Assembly: GCF_000720475.1 (NCBI RefSeq)
Contig: NZ_JOAP01000001.1
Location: 186,001 to 250,000, forward strand
DNA from: Streptomyces aureocirculatus
GTDB taxonomy: Bacteria > Actinomycetota > Actinomycetes > Streptomycetales > Streptomycetaceae
DNA: 64,000 bases
Direction of reading: 5' to 3'
A program made the translations under genes and the position numbers. Shown here one piece after another: positions 15,098-23,934 of the stretch. Numbering within the stretch: the first letter of the stretch is position 1; every line of letters starts with the position of its first letter. The notes beneath the pieces are model-generated. The model did no database searches. It worked only from the letters and a program-made list of their open reading frames with translations, and had not been told where the DNA came from.

Positions 15098-17362
15098 TCA
15101 GGAGCCGACGTACTCGCGCAGGTGGCGTGCCGTCAGCGTGTCCGCGGTCTCGATCAGTTCCCTCGGCGTACCCGTGAAGACGATCTCGCCGCCGTCGTGG
15201 CCGCCGCCGGGGCCCAGGTCGATGATCCAGTCGGCGTGGGCCATGACGGCCTGGTGGTGTTCGATGACGACGACGGAGTTGCCGTCGTCGACCAGGCGGT
15301 CGAGGAGCGCGAGGAGTTTGTCGACGTCGGCGAGGTGCAGGCCGGTGGTCGGCTCGTCGAGGACGTACGTGGAGGACTTCTCGGCCATGTGGATGGCGAG
15401 CTTGAGGCGCTGGCGCTCGCCACCGGAGAGGGTGTTCAGGGGCTGGCCGAGGCGCAGATAGCCGAGGCCGACGTCGGAGAGGCGGCCGAGGATGGTGTGC
15501 GGCCGGCCCGTCGGGAAGAAGTCGTACGCCTCGGCGATCGACATGCCGAGTACCTCGCTGATGTCCTTGCCGTCCAGTTGGTAGGTGAGGACCTCCGGCG
15601 TGAAGCGTTTGCCGTCGCACTGCTCGCACACGGAGGCGACGCCCTGCATCATCGCCAGGTCCGTGTAGACCAGGCCGAGGCCGTTGCACTTGTGGCAGGC
15701 GCCCTCCGAATTGGCGCTGAACAGGGCCGCCTTGACACCGTTGGCCTTGGCGAAGGCGTTGCGGATCGGTCCGAGCAGGTTCGTGTACGTCGCCGGGTTC
15801 GAGCGGCGTGAACCGCGGATCGGGGACTGGTCGGCGACAACGACGCCGTCCTGCCCGGACAGATGGCCGTGGATCAGCGAGCTCTTGCCGGAACCGGCGA
15901 CGCCGGTGACGACCGTGAGGACGCCGAGCGGCACGTCGACCGAGACGTCCTTGAGGTTGTGCAGTCCCGCGTCCTTGATGGACACCTGCCCCCTGGGCGT
16001 ACGCGGCTGCTCACGGAGCCTGGCGCGGTGGCCGAGGTGGCGGCCGGTGAGGGTGCCGGAGGCGCGCAGTCCCGCCACGTCACCGGTGTAGCAGATCTCG
16101 CCCCCCGCGGCGCCCGCGCCGGGGCCGATGTCCACCACGTGGTCGGCGATGGCGACGACCTCCGGCTTGTGCTCCACGACGAGCACCGTGTTGCCCTTGT
16201 CGCGCAGGCGGAGCAGCAAGTCGTTCATGCGCTGGATGTCATGGGGGTGCAGCCCGACGGTGGGCTCGTCGAAGACGTAGGTGACGTCGGTGATGCTGGA
16301 GCCGAGATGGCGCACCATCTTCACGCGCTGCGCCTCACCGCCGGACAGGGTGCCGGAGGGGCGGTCGAGGCTGAGGTAGCCGAGGCCGATCTCGGTCAGC
16401 GAGTCGAGGAGGTCGAGGAGGTTGGCGAGCAGCGGGGCCGTGCCGGTGTCCTCGATGGAGCGGATGAAGTCGGCGAGCTCGTCGATCTGGAGGGCGGAGC
16501 ACTCGGCTATGTTCCTGCCGTCGATCTTCGAGGAGAGTGCCGCCCGGTTGAGCCGGGTGCCCTCGCACAGCGGGCACCGGGCGAAGACCACGGCGCGCTC
16601 GACGAAGGCCCTGATGTGCGGCTGCAGCCCCTCGCGGTCCTTGGCGAGCCAGGTGCGCCGCATCTTGCTGACCAGACCCTCGTACGTGAAGCCGTTGGAG
16701 CCGGCCTTCACCTTCACCGGATCCTTGTGCAGCAGATCCGCCCACTCCTGCTCGGTGTAGTCCCTCAGCTTCTTGTCGGGGTCGTGGAAACCGGCGTTGA
16801 CCACGACCTGCCAGCTCCAGGAGTCCACCGCGTGGTACGGCAGCGTGAGAGCGCCTTCGTTGAGGGAGAGTTCACGGTCCAGGAGCTGGTCGACATCGAC
16901 GGTGGAGACCTCGCCGGCGCCCTCACACTCGGGGCACATGCCGTCCGGCAGGTTGAAGCTGAAGGCGCCGGAGGTGCCGATGTGCGGCTCGCCGAGGCGG
17001 CTGAAGATGATGCGCAGCATCGTGTACGCGTCCGTGGCCGTGCCCACCGTGGAACGGGAGTTGGCGCCCATCCGCTCCTGGTCGACGACGATCGCGGCGC
17101 TCAGGTTGCGCAGCTCGTCGACGTCGGGGCGGCCGACGCTCGGCAGAAACGACTGCACGAAGGCGGTGTACGTCTCGTTGATCAGGCGCTGCGACTCCGC
17201 GGCGATGGTGGCGAACACCAGCGAGGACTTGCCGGATCCGGAGACGCCGGTGAACACGGTCAGCCGCCGCTTGGGCAGGTCGAGCGAGACGTTCTTGAGG
17301 TTGTTCGCACGCGCTCCACGGACCTGGATCACGGTGTGGCTGTCGGCGGGGGTGACGTTCAC
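15098..17362 (-). CDS. Short UvrA-type ATPase (excinuclease/drug-resistance paralog)
   Basis: A 754-residue UvrA-like protein with two ABC ATPase modules: Walker A GVSGSGKSS near residue 40 and GVAGSGKSS in the C-terminal half, ABC signatures LSGGEAQRVKM and LSGGERQRLKL, and DEPTVGLHP / DEPTTGLHL Walker B regions. Zinc-type cysteine pairs (CPECEG, CPLCEG, CHKCNG, CEQCDG) are kept. It is about 200 residues shorter than housekeeping UvrA (~950-1000), lacking most of the UvrB-binding and insertion regions, as in DrrC-type and UvrA2-like paralogs linked to drug tolerance. GTG at 17362 follows AAGGAG by 7-8 bases. Monocistronic, with a clear promoter upstream. Confidence 0.93.
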   Translation of the reverse strand: MNVTPADSHTVIQVRGARANNLKNVSLDLPKRRLTVFTGVSGSGKSSLVFATIAAESQRLINETYTAFVQSFLPSVGRPDVDELRNLSAAIVVDQERMGANSRSTVGTATDAYTMLRIIFSRLGEPHIGTSGAFSFNLPDGMCPECEGAGEVSTVDVDQLLDRELSLNEGALTLPYHAVDSWSWQVVVNAGFHDPDKKLRDYTEQEWADLLHKDPVKVKAGSNGFTYEGLVSKMRRTWLAKDREGLQPHIRAFVERAVVFARCPLCEGTRLNRAALSSKIDGRNIAECSALQIDELADFIRSIEDTGTAPLLANLLDLLDSLTEIGLGYLSLDRPSGTLSGGEAQRVKMVRHLGSSITDVTYVFDEPTVGLHPHDIQRMNDLLLRLRDKGNTVLVVEHKPEVVAIADHVVDIGPGAGAAGGEICYTGDVAGLRASGTLTGRHLGHRARLREQPRTPRGQVSIKDAGLHNLKDVSVDVPLGVLTVVTGVAGSGKSSLIHGHLSGQDGVVVADQSPIRGSRRSNPATYTNLLGPIRNAFAKANGVKAALFSANSEGACHKCNGLGLVYTDLAMMQGVASVCEQCDGKRFTPEVLTYQLDGKDISEVLGMSIAEAYDFFPTGRPHTILGRLSDVGLGYLRLGQPLNTLSGGERQRLKLAIHMAEKSSTYVLDEPTTGLHLADVDKLLALLDRLVDDGNSVVVIEHHQAVMAHADWIIDLGPGGGHDGGEIVFTGTPRELIETADTLTARHLREYVGS

Positions 17363-17429
17363 GGGTGCTCCTTGGGTGGCTCGCACGGCCCTGGCCCTGC
17401 GTACGGCGCGCTGCTCTGCGGCAGAAATC

Positions 17430-17469
17430 GCGTACAGCGTACCCAGTAAAAGAACGGCATACAACGTAC
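17430..17469 (-). promoter_or_regulatory. Promoter overlapping a direct repeat, UvrA-type gene
   Basis: On the minus strand TTGTAT (17459-17464) and TACGCT (17436-17441) are separated by exactly 17 bases, fitting a -35/-10 pair. The same hexamers lie in a 13-base direct repeat GTACGYTGTAYGC (17457-17469 and 17430-17442, period 27), so a repressor binding the repeats would cover both promoter elements. Confidence 0.5.
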
Positions 17470-17508
17470 TCAGCGAAGTGTGCGAAGTGCCCGGCGAACC
17501 GGTTCCGG

Positions 17509-19521
17509 TCAGGTCGCCGCCGGGCACAGAGCGTCGCAGCGCTCCCCCACCTCGACCTCGCCGGTCACGACGTGCAGGGAGAACTGCAGGTCGCGCAGGC
17601 CGCCGAGGGAGCCGAGGTCACGGGCCAGATGCTGTTCGAGGGCGCGCAGATGGGAGCGCACGGTGGCTTCGGACAGGCCGAGGGCCCGCGCGGTCGGTTC
17701 GATGTGCGCGTCGTGGGTGAGCCAGACCGTCGCCGTGGTGAGCAGGTCCCTGCGGTCGCCGCGGGCGGCGAGCAGCAGCGTGTCGGCCCAGGCCGTCACC
17801 TGGGGCGAAGCAAGCAACGAGCGGAGCGTCGGGGGCAGTTCACCGGACGGCACGGGGCCGCCGGGCTGCTCCCGGTGGGTGACCAGTTCGAGGGCAAGGC
17901 CGACGGCGATGCGGTCGGAGACGTAGGCGAAGTCCACGTGCAGGGCCTCCGCCGCCCGGGCCACGCGGCGCGTGACGGTGTTGCGGTGCAGGTTCAGGCG
18001 CCGTGCCGCGACGGTGTACGGGTGGGCGAGGGCCATGAGCAACGTTTCCCGCATCTGCTCCCACTGGGCGTCGTTGCGCATCAGCGGGGACAGCAACTGC
18101 CTGGCCCACAGTTGTGCTTCGCGCGCCGGGAGCAGGCTGATCAGGTCGGTGTGGTGGGCCGAGAGGGCGACGGAGTCCGGCTGTTGCAGCGCGAACCCCT
18201 GGGCGGCGGTCGCCTCCCGCAGCGCTTCGGCGAGCAGGGAGATCGAGTAGACGCCGCTGCCGCCCACGGAACCTATTCCCAGGGCCGCGATCAGCCGGGT
18301 CAGCTCGGTGCCCACGCCGTCCGTGGGCCGTCCCGCCCGTACCGGCTGGACCAGCAGGATCCGGCGGTCCGTACGCGGGTCCGCGATCACCAGGGCGCGG
18401 CCTGCCGTGGCGGCCTCGCACCGGCGCACCGCGGTGTCCCGGTGGGTGCGCGGCACGTCGACCACGAAGACGCGGGCCGTGTCCGTCTCCAGCAGACCGG
18501 GGGCCTGCGGCGCCATGACGCGGCGCGCCTTGTCCACCTCGCCGTCCAGGAGGAGTTCCATCGCGGCCCTGCGGGCGGCACGGGAGGCGTCGGCGGCCGC
18601 GCGGTGCTCGCGGCGCGCCTGGTCCAGGAGCCCGAGGAGCCTCGCGGCATGGCCGAGCAGCCGCAGCTCGGCGTCGTCGAACGGGGCGGAGCTGCGCGCG
18701 ACGGCCAGGACCGTGTCGGCCCCGCGGGCCGGGGCGAGGGTGATGAGCCGGGTGTGCGGGCTCACTGGGTATGCGGACTCGGCCATGGACCGGTGGATGA
18801 TCGCCGGTGCCAGGGTCTCGGCCGCGGTGGCCGGAGAGGCCGCGAGGACGCGTTGCGGATCGCTGACGAGGACCTGTACGCGCAGGGACCGGGCCAGCCA
18901 GTCCGCGATGCGCTGCATCGCCTGCGGGTCGGCCAGCTCGGTCGGCACCTGCTGGACAAGCGTGGTGAGTTGCGTGACGTGGCGCTCCGCGCCGGCGAGC
19001 CTGCTGTCCCTGAGGAGGTGACGCGTCCTGGCCCACATCGGCGGCGCCGCGGAGGTGATCAGGAGCGGGACGGCGAGCGTGTGGGACAGGTCGATGACGG
19101 CCCGGGACAGGCCGTGGGCGGCCCGGGAGGGGTCGTGGGCCACTCGGGAGAGGCCGTGGGCGCTTCGGGACGGCTCGTAGGCGCCTCGGGACGGCTCGTA
19201 GGCGCCTCGGGACGCGGACAGTGACCGCGGCGCCTCAGGGGTCGCGTGCACGACCAGGCCCGCGCACCGGTCCAGGGCGAGCTGCTCCATGAGTGTTTCC
19301 AGGGCGACTTCCGCCCGCCCCCGGAGCCGCGACTCCAGACCGGTGATCAGGACGAGGGATCCGGGCTCCAGACGCCGTTGTGGCTCGCCCTCCAGGAGCT
19401 GCGGCAGGGTCAGGGTCGTCAGGGTGGCGACCCCCACCGCCTCGTACCGGGCAGCGTCGACACCTGCGGCGAAGTCCAGCTCCAACTCGGCCCTGCCGAC
19501 CAGCGTGCCCAGCGTCAGCAC
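17509..19521 (-). CDS. PucR/CdaR-like regulator with two C-terminal helix-turn-helices
   Basis: A 670-residue regulator. The N-terminus (LGTLVGRAELELDFAAG through LEPGSLVLITGL) resembles a PucR-type purine-catabolism sensor; a GAF-like central region follows (SLRVQVLVSDPQRVLAAS). Two C-terminal helical DNA-binding segments are seen: HPYTVAARRLNLHRNTVTRR and IEPTARALGLSEATVRSHLR. Residues ~104-138 are five 7-residue SRxAxxP/L repeats. GTG at 19521 follows GGGGGAGA by about 7 bases. It is divergent from a three-gene regulator/methyltransferase operon whose last gene has the same double C-terminal HTH design, so the two sides may form one circuit. Confidence 0.85.
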   Translation of the reverse strand: MLTLGTLVGRAELELDFAAGVDAARYEAVGVATLTTLTLPQLLEGEPQRRLEPGSLVLITGLESRLRGRAEVALETLMEQLALDRCAGLVVHATPEAPRSLSASRGAYEPSRGAYEPSRSAHGLSRVAHDPSRAAHGLSRAVIDLSHTLAVPLLITSAAPPMWARTRHLLRDSRLAGAERHVTQLTTLVQQVPTELADPQAMQRIADWLARSLRVQVLVSDPQRVLAASPATAAETLAPAIIHRSMAESAYPVSPHTRLITLAPARGADTVLAVARSSAPFDDAELRLLGHAARLLGLLDQARREHRAAADASRAARRAAMELLLDGEVDKARRVMAPQAPGLLETDTARVFVVDVPRTHRDTAVRRCEAATAGRALVIADPRTDRRILLVQPVRAGRPTDGVGTELTRLIAALGIGSVGGSGVYSISLLAEALREATAAQGFALQQPDSVALSAHHTDLISLLPAREAQLWARQLLSPLMRNDAQWEQMRETLLMALAHPYTVAARRLNLHRNTVTRRVARAAEALHVDFAYVSDRIAVGLALELVTHREQPGGPVPSGELPPTLRSLLASPQVTAWADTLLLAARGDRRDLLTTATVWLTHDAHIEPTARALGLSEATVRSHLRALEQHLARDLGSLGGLRDLQFSLHVVTGEVEVGERCDALCPAAT
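19108..19212. repeat. 21-bp coding tandem repeat, five units
   Basis: Five consecutive 21-base units inside the PucR-like gene, encoding SRGAYEP, SRGAYEP, SRSAHGL, SRVAHDP and SRAAHGL on the minus strand. The two units nearest the gene start (19171-19212) are almost identical; the others have diverged. Frame is preserved. Confidence 0.9.
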
Positions 19522-19776
19522 GTCATCTCCCCCTTCTGCCCGAGGTGTTGGTCCTGTCCTGCGACGGCATTCACGGCCGCGGGGTGCGCCGGGGCGCGCC
19601 CTCGGGCTCGCCGGCACATCACCTCTGGCCGATGCAAGCTCAGGCAGTGCGAGGCGACTTGGGCGGGCTTCCCGCCGTCCGCCGCCATGGACATACTCAA
19701 CGGGTTGCGCACAGAGATTGCAAGCGACAAGGTATGCACTATCAGCAAGTTGAGGTGAGTGCCGGAAGGAGGGCGC

Positions 19777-20622
19777 GTGGCGCGCGAACGGTCAGGCCCG
19801 ACACTCGCGCATCTCGTTCTGGCCACCCGGCTCAGAATCCTGCGCGAGGCGGCAGGACTCTCCCGCAAGGAGGCCGCGGACGACCTCGGCGCCCACCCCG
19901 TCACCGTGCGCCGGATCGAACAGGCCCAGACATCCCTCGACGAGGGCCAGGTCCGGGCGCTGCTCCGGGCGTACGGGGCGCCGCCCGCCGAGATAGAGGA
20001 GTTCCTCGGCAAGCTCGCCACCGCCAACCTGCCCGGCTGGTGGCACCCCTGGCGTTCCGTCATGGACCCCTGGCAGCTCGACCTGATGAGCGTGGAGTCG
20101 GCGGCCAGCATGATCCGCGCCTGGGAACCGGCCCTCGTCCCCGCCCTGCTGCGCACCCGGGCCTACGCGCGTGCCGTCGACGACGCCCTGCGCCCCGACC
20201 TGTCCGCGGCCGACAAGGACGCCCGTACGGATCTCCTGATGGCACGTCAAGAGCGGTTGCGTACACAGCAGACCAGGATCTGGGCGGTGATGTCGGCCGT
20301 GGCCCTGCACACCCGCGTAGGGGGTGAGGGGGTCATGGCGGAGCAGGTGGCGGCGTTGCGGGCGGCCGTCGACGGTCCCGACGTGACCCTGCAGATCCAT
20401 CCCCTGGACGGGCCGCCGCACGCCCTGACCGGTACCCCCGCGATCACTGTGTACCGGGTGGAGGCGCCGGAGATCCCCGACCGTGTGGTCCGCGAGTGCG
20501 GTCCGGCGGGGGCCGCCGACGTGTGGGACGCGACCGCGACCGTGACGGACTACCGGCTCCTCCTGGACTACTCCTGCGCCACCGCTTTCCATCCCGACAA
20601 GTCGAGAGAGGCCTTGGCATGA
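19777..20622 (+). CDS. XRE-family regulator with DUF5753 domain
   Basis: A 281-residue WhiJ-type regulator. The XRE helix-turn-helix is at residues ~13-65 (LATRLRILREAAGLSRKEAA, then HPVTVRRIEQAQTSLDEGQV), followed by the DUF5753 domain with YERGLR-equivalent WEPALVPALLRTRAYARAV and RQERL. GTG at 19777 is preferred because GGAAGGAGG ends five bases before it. In Streptomyces such genes usually pair with a small DUF397 gene; none is present here. Instead its stop overlaps the ATG of an S-adenosyl methyltransferase gene (ATGA), indicating co-translation. Confidence 0.93.
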   Translation: MARERSGPTLAHLVLATRLRILREAAGLSRKEAADDLGAHPVTVRRIEQAQTSLDEGQVRALLRAYGAPPAEIEEFLGKLATANLPGWWHPWRSVMDPWQLDLMSVESAASMIRAWEPALVPALLRTRAYARAVDDALRPDLSAADKDARTDLLMARQERLRTQQTRIWAVMSAVALHTRVGGEGVMAEQVAALRAAVDGPDVTLQIHPLDGPPHALTGTPAITVYRVEAPEIPDRVVRECGPAGAADVWDATATVTDYRLLLDYSCATAFHPDKSREALA

Positions 20623-21413
20623 CCGAGCCGACAGACCCCCAGCAGATAGACACCTCCGTCGCCCACAGCGCCCGGGTGTGGAACTACTGGCTGGGCGGCA
20701 AGGACTGGTTCCCCGCGGACCAGGCCGCCGGCGACGCCTACCGCGACAAGTATCCGCTGATCGAGCCCATGGCCCAGGAGTCACGGGGCTTCCTGGTGCG
20801 CAGCGTCACCTGGCTGGCTCGGGAGGCCGGTATCCGTCAGTTCCTCGACGTGGGCGCCGGTCTGCCCACGGCCAACAACACCCACGAGGTGGCCCAGCGC
20901 ATCGCCCCCGAGTGCCGGGTGGTGTACGTCGACCACGACCCGCTCGTCCTGCTGCACGTGCACGCGATGCGCAAGAGCACGCCCGAGGGCGCGATGGACT
21001 ATGTGCTCGCGGACATGCGGGACACGGAAGCGGTCCTGGAGGGCGCCGCCAAGACCCTCGACATGAGCCGGCCCGTCGCGCTGGTGATCAACGATGTGCT
21101 CGGCCACATCGTGGACTGGGACGAGGCCCTGGCCCTGGTACGCCGGATCGTGGACCGGCTGCCCTCCGGCAGCTATGTGTCCCTGAGCCACTCCACCGCC
21201 GCCGACGACAAGCACCGCGAGGTCCAGGAGGAGTACAACAGCTCCGGCGCCATTCCCTACATCTTCCGTGAGCCCGAGCAGACCGTCGCGTTCTTCGACG
21301 GCCTCGAACTCGTCGACCCCGGATATGTCTGCTGGCCCGACTGGCGGCCCGACGCGACCACCGGCCGCGTCACGGAGCGGGCAGGGTGGGGCGGCGTCGC
21401 ACGGATCTCATGA
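20619..21413 (+). CDS. PF04672 S-adenosyl methyltransferase
   Basis: A 264-residue member of the actinomycete-specific SAM-dependent methyltransferase family PF04672 (formerly DUF574). The N-terminal family hallmark HSARVWNYWLGGKDWFPADQ is at residues ~16-35 and the SAM-binding Rossmann motif FLDVGAGLPTANNTHEVA at ~74-91; VVYVDHDPLVL is the acidic loop. The family has many paralogs per genome and no established substrate. ATGA overlaps join it both to the upstream XRE gene and to the downstream PucR-like gene, making a three-gene translational unit. Confidence 0.93.
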   Translation: MTEPTDPQQIDTSVAHSARVWNYWLGGKDWFPADQAAGDAYRDKYPLIEPMAQESRGFLVRSVTWLAREAGIRQFLDVGAGLPTANNTHEVAQRIAPECRVVYVDHDPLVLLHVHAMRKSTPEGAMDYVLADMRDTEAVLEGAAKTLDMSRPVALVINDVLGHIVDWDEALALVRRIVDRLPSGSYVSLSHSTAADDKHREVQEEYNSSGAIPYIFREPEQTVAFFDGLELVDPGYVCWPDWRPDATTGRVTERAGWGGVARIS

Positions 21414-22996
21414 CGGGGAGCGGCGTGGCGGAGAGTGGCGTGGCGGAGAGTGGCGTGACGGGCAGCGGCGGGACCGGCAGTGGTGCCACGGGCGGTCCCG
21501 CGGGTCGCCCGGCGCAGTTGTGGGGGTCCGCGGTTCCCCCCGGCAAGGCGCCGGGGCCCGCGGTGCCCGTGCCCGGCGCCGCGCAGGAGGTGTCGTGCCC
21601 CTGGGTGCGGCGCCTGACGCGGTCCGCGGCCCACTCCGGCGCCTCCCTCGTCGCCGAGGCGGCCGCGCTCGCCGACGGCTGGGCGGCCCTGGTGGACCCC
21701 GTGGCCGGCGCGGTCCACAGCACGCCGCGCGGTGCGGGGAGCGAGGCCGAGCGCGCCGCCGCGCACCCGGGGGCCGCCGCGCACCTCACCGTCCACCAGG
21801 TGGCCGACAGCGACGGCACCGTCCTCGTCATCGGCCCCGGCAGGGCTCCCGTCGCCCCCGCCGCCCTGATCGCCCAGGCCACCGCGGACCTGCTGCGGGT
21901 ACGGGCCCGGCGGGCGGACGACGTGCGCGGCGCCGAGCAGCGGCTGCACACCGCGGTCCTCCGCCTGCTCAAGGAGGGCCGGCCCGAGCTGGCCGCCGAC
22001 GTCCTGGGCGCCGCCGCCACGCACGCCACCGTCCACCGGCTCACCGGGCGGGCCGTGCACGCCGCCCACCAGACCCTCTGGCGGGCGGCGCAGCCGGGCA
22101 CCACGCTCGGCGGCACCCGCATGCTGGTCTGCCTGGACGGCACCGAACTGGTGGTCGTCGCCCTGCACGGCGCCGCCCACGGCGACCATGCCGCGGTGCG
22201 TTCGCTCATCGCCCGCATCGCCGACCGGCACGAGCTTTCCGGGGGCGCGGCCGACCCCGCGCCCCTCGACATGTTCGCCACCGCGTGGGCGGAGGCCGGG
22301 ACCGCGCGCACCGGCGCCACCGTCGGCTGTCTGTCCGCCGCGGGCGGCCTCGGCGCCCACGGTCTGCTCCGCGTCGTCCCCGCGGAGCGCCTGCGCGCCT
22401 GGGCCGCGACGGTGCTGCGGCCCCTTGACCGGGACCGGCGCCGGACCCTGGAGGCGTGGCTGCGGTCGGGGTCGGTGCAGACCGCCGCGCCGGCCCTTGA
22501 CGTGTCCGAGGGCACGGTCCGGGCGCGGCTGCGCGGCATCGCCACCCTCCTGGGCGCCGACCTCGACCACCCCACGGTCCAGGCGCAGCTCCTCCTGTCC
22601 CTGCGTGCGCCGGCCGCTCCCCGGCCCGCGGCGGCGACGGCCCGGCTCCGACCCGATCCCCCGCTGCCCGCCGACCTGATACCCGCCGAGGACGCGGAGC
22701 GCTGGGCGGCCGCGCTCCTCGAACCGCTGGACACCCGGCTGCGGATCGCGCTGCGGTGCTGGCTGCGGCAGCGCGGCAGGACCGCTCCCGCCGCCGTCGA
22801 ACTCGGCCTGCACCGCAGCACCCTCACCGCCTGGCTCGGTGAGTGCGGCAAGGCCCTCGACCTGGAACTGTCGTCGGCGACGACCAGGGCGGAGCTGCAC
22901 CTGGCCGTCGAGACCACCGCCACGCCCGACGACGTACCGGCAGCGCTTCCGCGCCGCGGCGGCCGGACGTACCGGGCAGGACGGAGCGGGGGCTGA
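21410..22996 (+). CDS. PucR-like regulator with repeat-rich N-terminus
   Basis: A 528-residue protein starting in the ATGA overlap with the methyltransferase gene. The first ~28 residues are Gly/Ser/Glu repeats of SGVAE type. The middle has no named domain but resembles the sensor part of the PucR-like gene at 17.5 kb. Two C-terminal HTH-like segments follow: APALDVSEGTVRARLRGIA and APAAVELGLHRSTLTAWLGE. It is therefore a second regulator of similar design on the other side of the divergent promoter. Target genes cannot be read from sequence. It ends 4 bases before the stop of the convergent downstream gene. Confidence 0.78.
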   Translation: MTGSGVAESGVAESGVTGSGGTGSGATGGPAGRPAQLWGSAVPPGKAPGPAVPVPGAAQEVSCPWVRRLTRSAAHSGASLVAEAAALADGWAALVDPVAGAVHSTPRGAGSEAERAAAHPGAAAHLTVHQVADSDGTVLVIGPGRAPVAPAALIAQATADLLRVRARRADDVRGAEQRLHTAVLRLLKEGRPELAADVLGAAATHATVHRLTGRAVHAAHQTLWRAAQPGTTLGGTRMLVCLDGTELVVVALHGAAHGDHAAVRSLIARIADRHELSGGAADPAPLDMFATAWAEAGTARTGATVGCLSAAGGLGAHGLLRVVPAERLRAWAATVLRPLDRDRRRTLEAWLRSGSVQTAAPALDVSEGTVRARLRGIATLLGADLDHPTVQAQLLLSLRAPAAPRPAAATARLRPDPPLPADLIPAEDAERWAAALLEPLDTRLRIALRCWLRQRGRTAPAAVELGLHRSTLTAWLGECGKALDLELSSATTRAELHLAVETTATPDDVPAALPRRGGRTYRAGRSGG

Positions 22997-23000
22997 CGCC

Positions 23001-23822
23001 TCAGGACTTGCGGAGCCAGTGCGTCACCGCTTCCCGCCACCGCGCGAACAGCTCGCGGTCCCCGGTGAACTCCACTGTTTCGTCCAGGACGTCCTGCCGC
23101 TGGTACATGAGCAGCAGCAGCGCGGCGGCAGACCCGCGTACGGTCACGGCGGCGCTCTCGCCCGCCTGCTCCGGGTCCTCGGCGTCCCGTGCGACGGGTG
23201 CCTCGCCGGTGAGGTCGACCAGCCACGACGCGCCGGGGGCGGCGTCCGCCTCGCTCACCTCCATGCGCACCGTGCGGCCGGGGGCGAGGAGGGCGCGCAC
23301 CGCCTCCGGCGACGGGTAGGCCTGCGGCAGTTCGGTGAAGCCCCGCCACTCGTGGAGGCCGTCCACGGCGACCTCCCGGTCCAGGGTGTACGTGCCGCCG
23401 ACGGCGACGGCCGCGTCGGCGCGGTGGAGCGCCGACTCGTGCATCATGCGGCGTGCCCAGAACAACGGGGTACCGTTCGGCGCCACCGTCCAGACCTGTA
23501 CGTCCGGTCCCGCGTCGCGGAGGGCGGCGGCGAGCAGGGCCGCGCCCTCGCGGAGCCAGTCCGTGAGGGCGGCGGCGTCGGCGCGGTCGTCGCCGGACAC
23601 GTCGTTCACCTGGTCGTCCGACACCGGGCCCGTCGCCCTGGTGCGCACGATCTCCTCGGCCCAGCGGTGCGCACCGCCCACGTGCCGCAGCAGGTCGCCG
23701 AGGCTCCAGCCGGGGCAGGTCGGCACCGGCAGGGCGAGGTCGGCGCCCTTGATCTGATCCGTCAACCGGCCTGTCTGCGTGATGATTTGGGCGGCGTACC
23801 GATCCAGGGGCATGAAGGTCAT
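23001..23822 (-). CDS. Maleylpyruvate isomerase N-terminal (DinB-like) protein
   Basis: A 273-residue cytosolic protein of the mycothiol-dependent maleylpyruvate isomerase-like/DinB superfamily. The four-helix bundle starts YAAQIITQTGRLTDQIKGAD with the typical VPTCPGWSLGDLLRHVGGAHRW metal-site segment (His47, with a second His in RRMMHESALHRADA near residue 130). A C-terminal SCP2-like domain follows (VTVRGSAAALLLLMYQRQD). Family members are proposed to use mycothiol. The gene stands alone between the regulator operon (convergent) and the ABC exporter. Confidence 0.88.
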   Translation of the reverse strand: MTFMPLDRYAAQIITQTGRLTDQIKGADLALPVPTCPGWSLGDLLRHVGGAHRWAEEIVRTRATGPVSDDQVNDVSGDDRADAAALTDWLREGAALLAAALRDAGPDVQVWTVAPNGTPLFWARRMMHESALHRADAAVAVGGTYTLDREVAVDGLHEWRGFTELPQAYPSPEAVRALLAPGRTVRMEVSEADAAPGASWLVDLTGEAPVARDAEDPEQAGESAAVTVRGSAAALLLLMYQRQDVLDETVEFTGDRELFARWREAVTHWLRKS

Positions 23823-23934
23823 GACGTCACATTAGGCGACGTGCCAGTGCCCCCTCGACGGAGTTTTCCCCGTTCCTGGAGCCCCCGCCCGGGGCCCGCC
23901 ACCCGGGGCCGCGCACCCTCTCGGCGCACCTGGC

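Noticed and set aside
19700..19745. Possible -35/-10 pair (TTGCAA and TATCAG) before the XRE gene
   Set aside because: Hexamer match is weak and spacing is only marginal; not enough to call a promoter.
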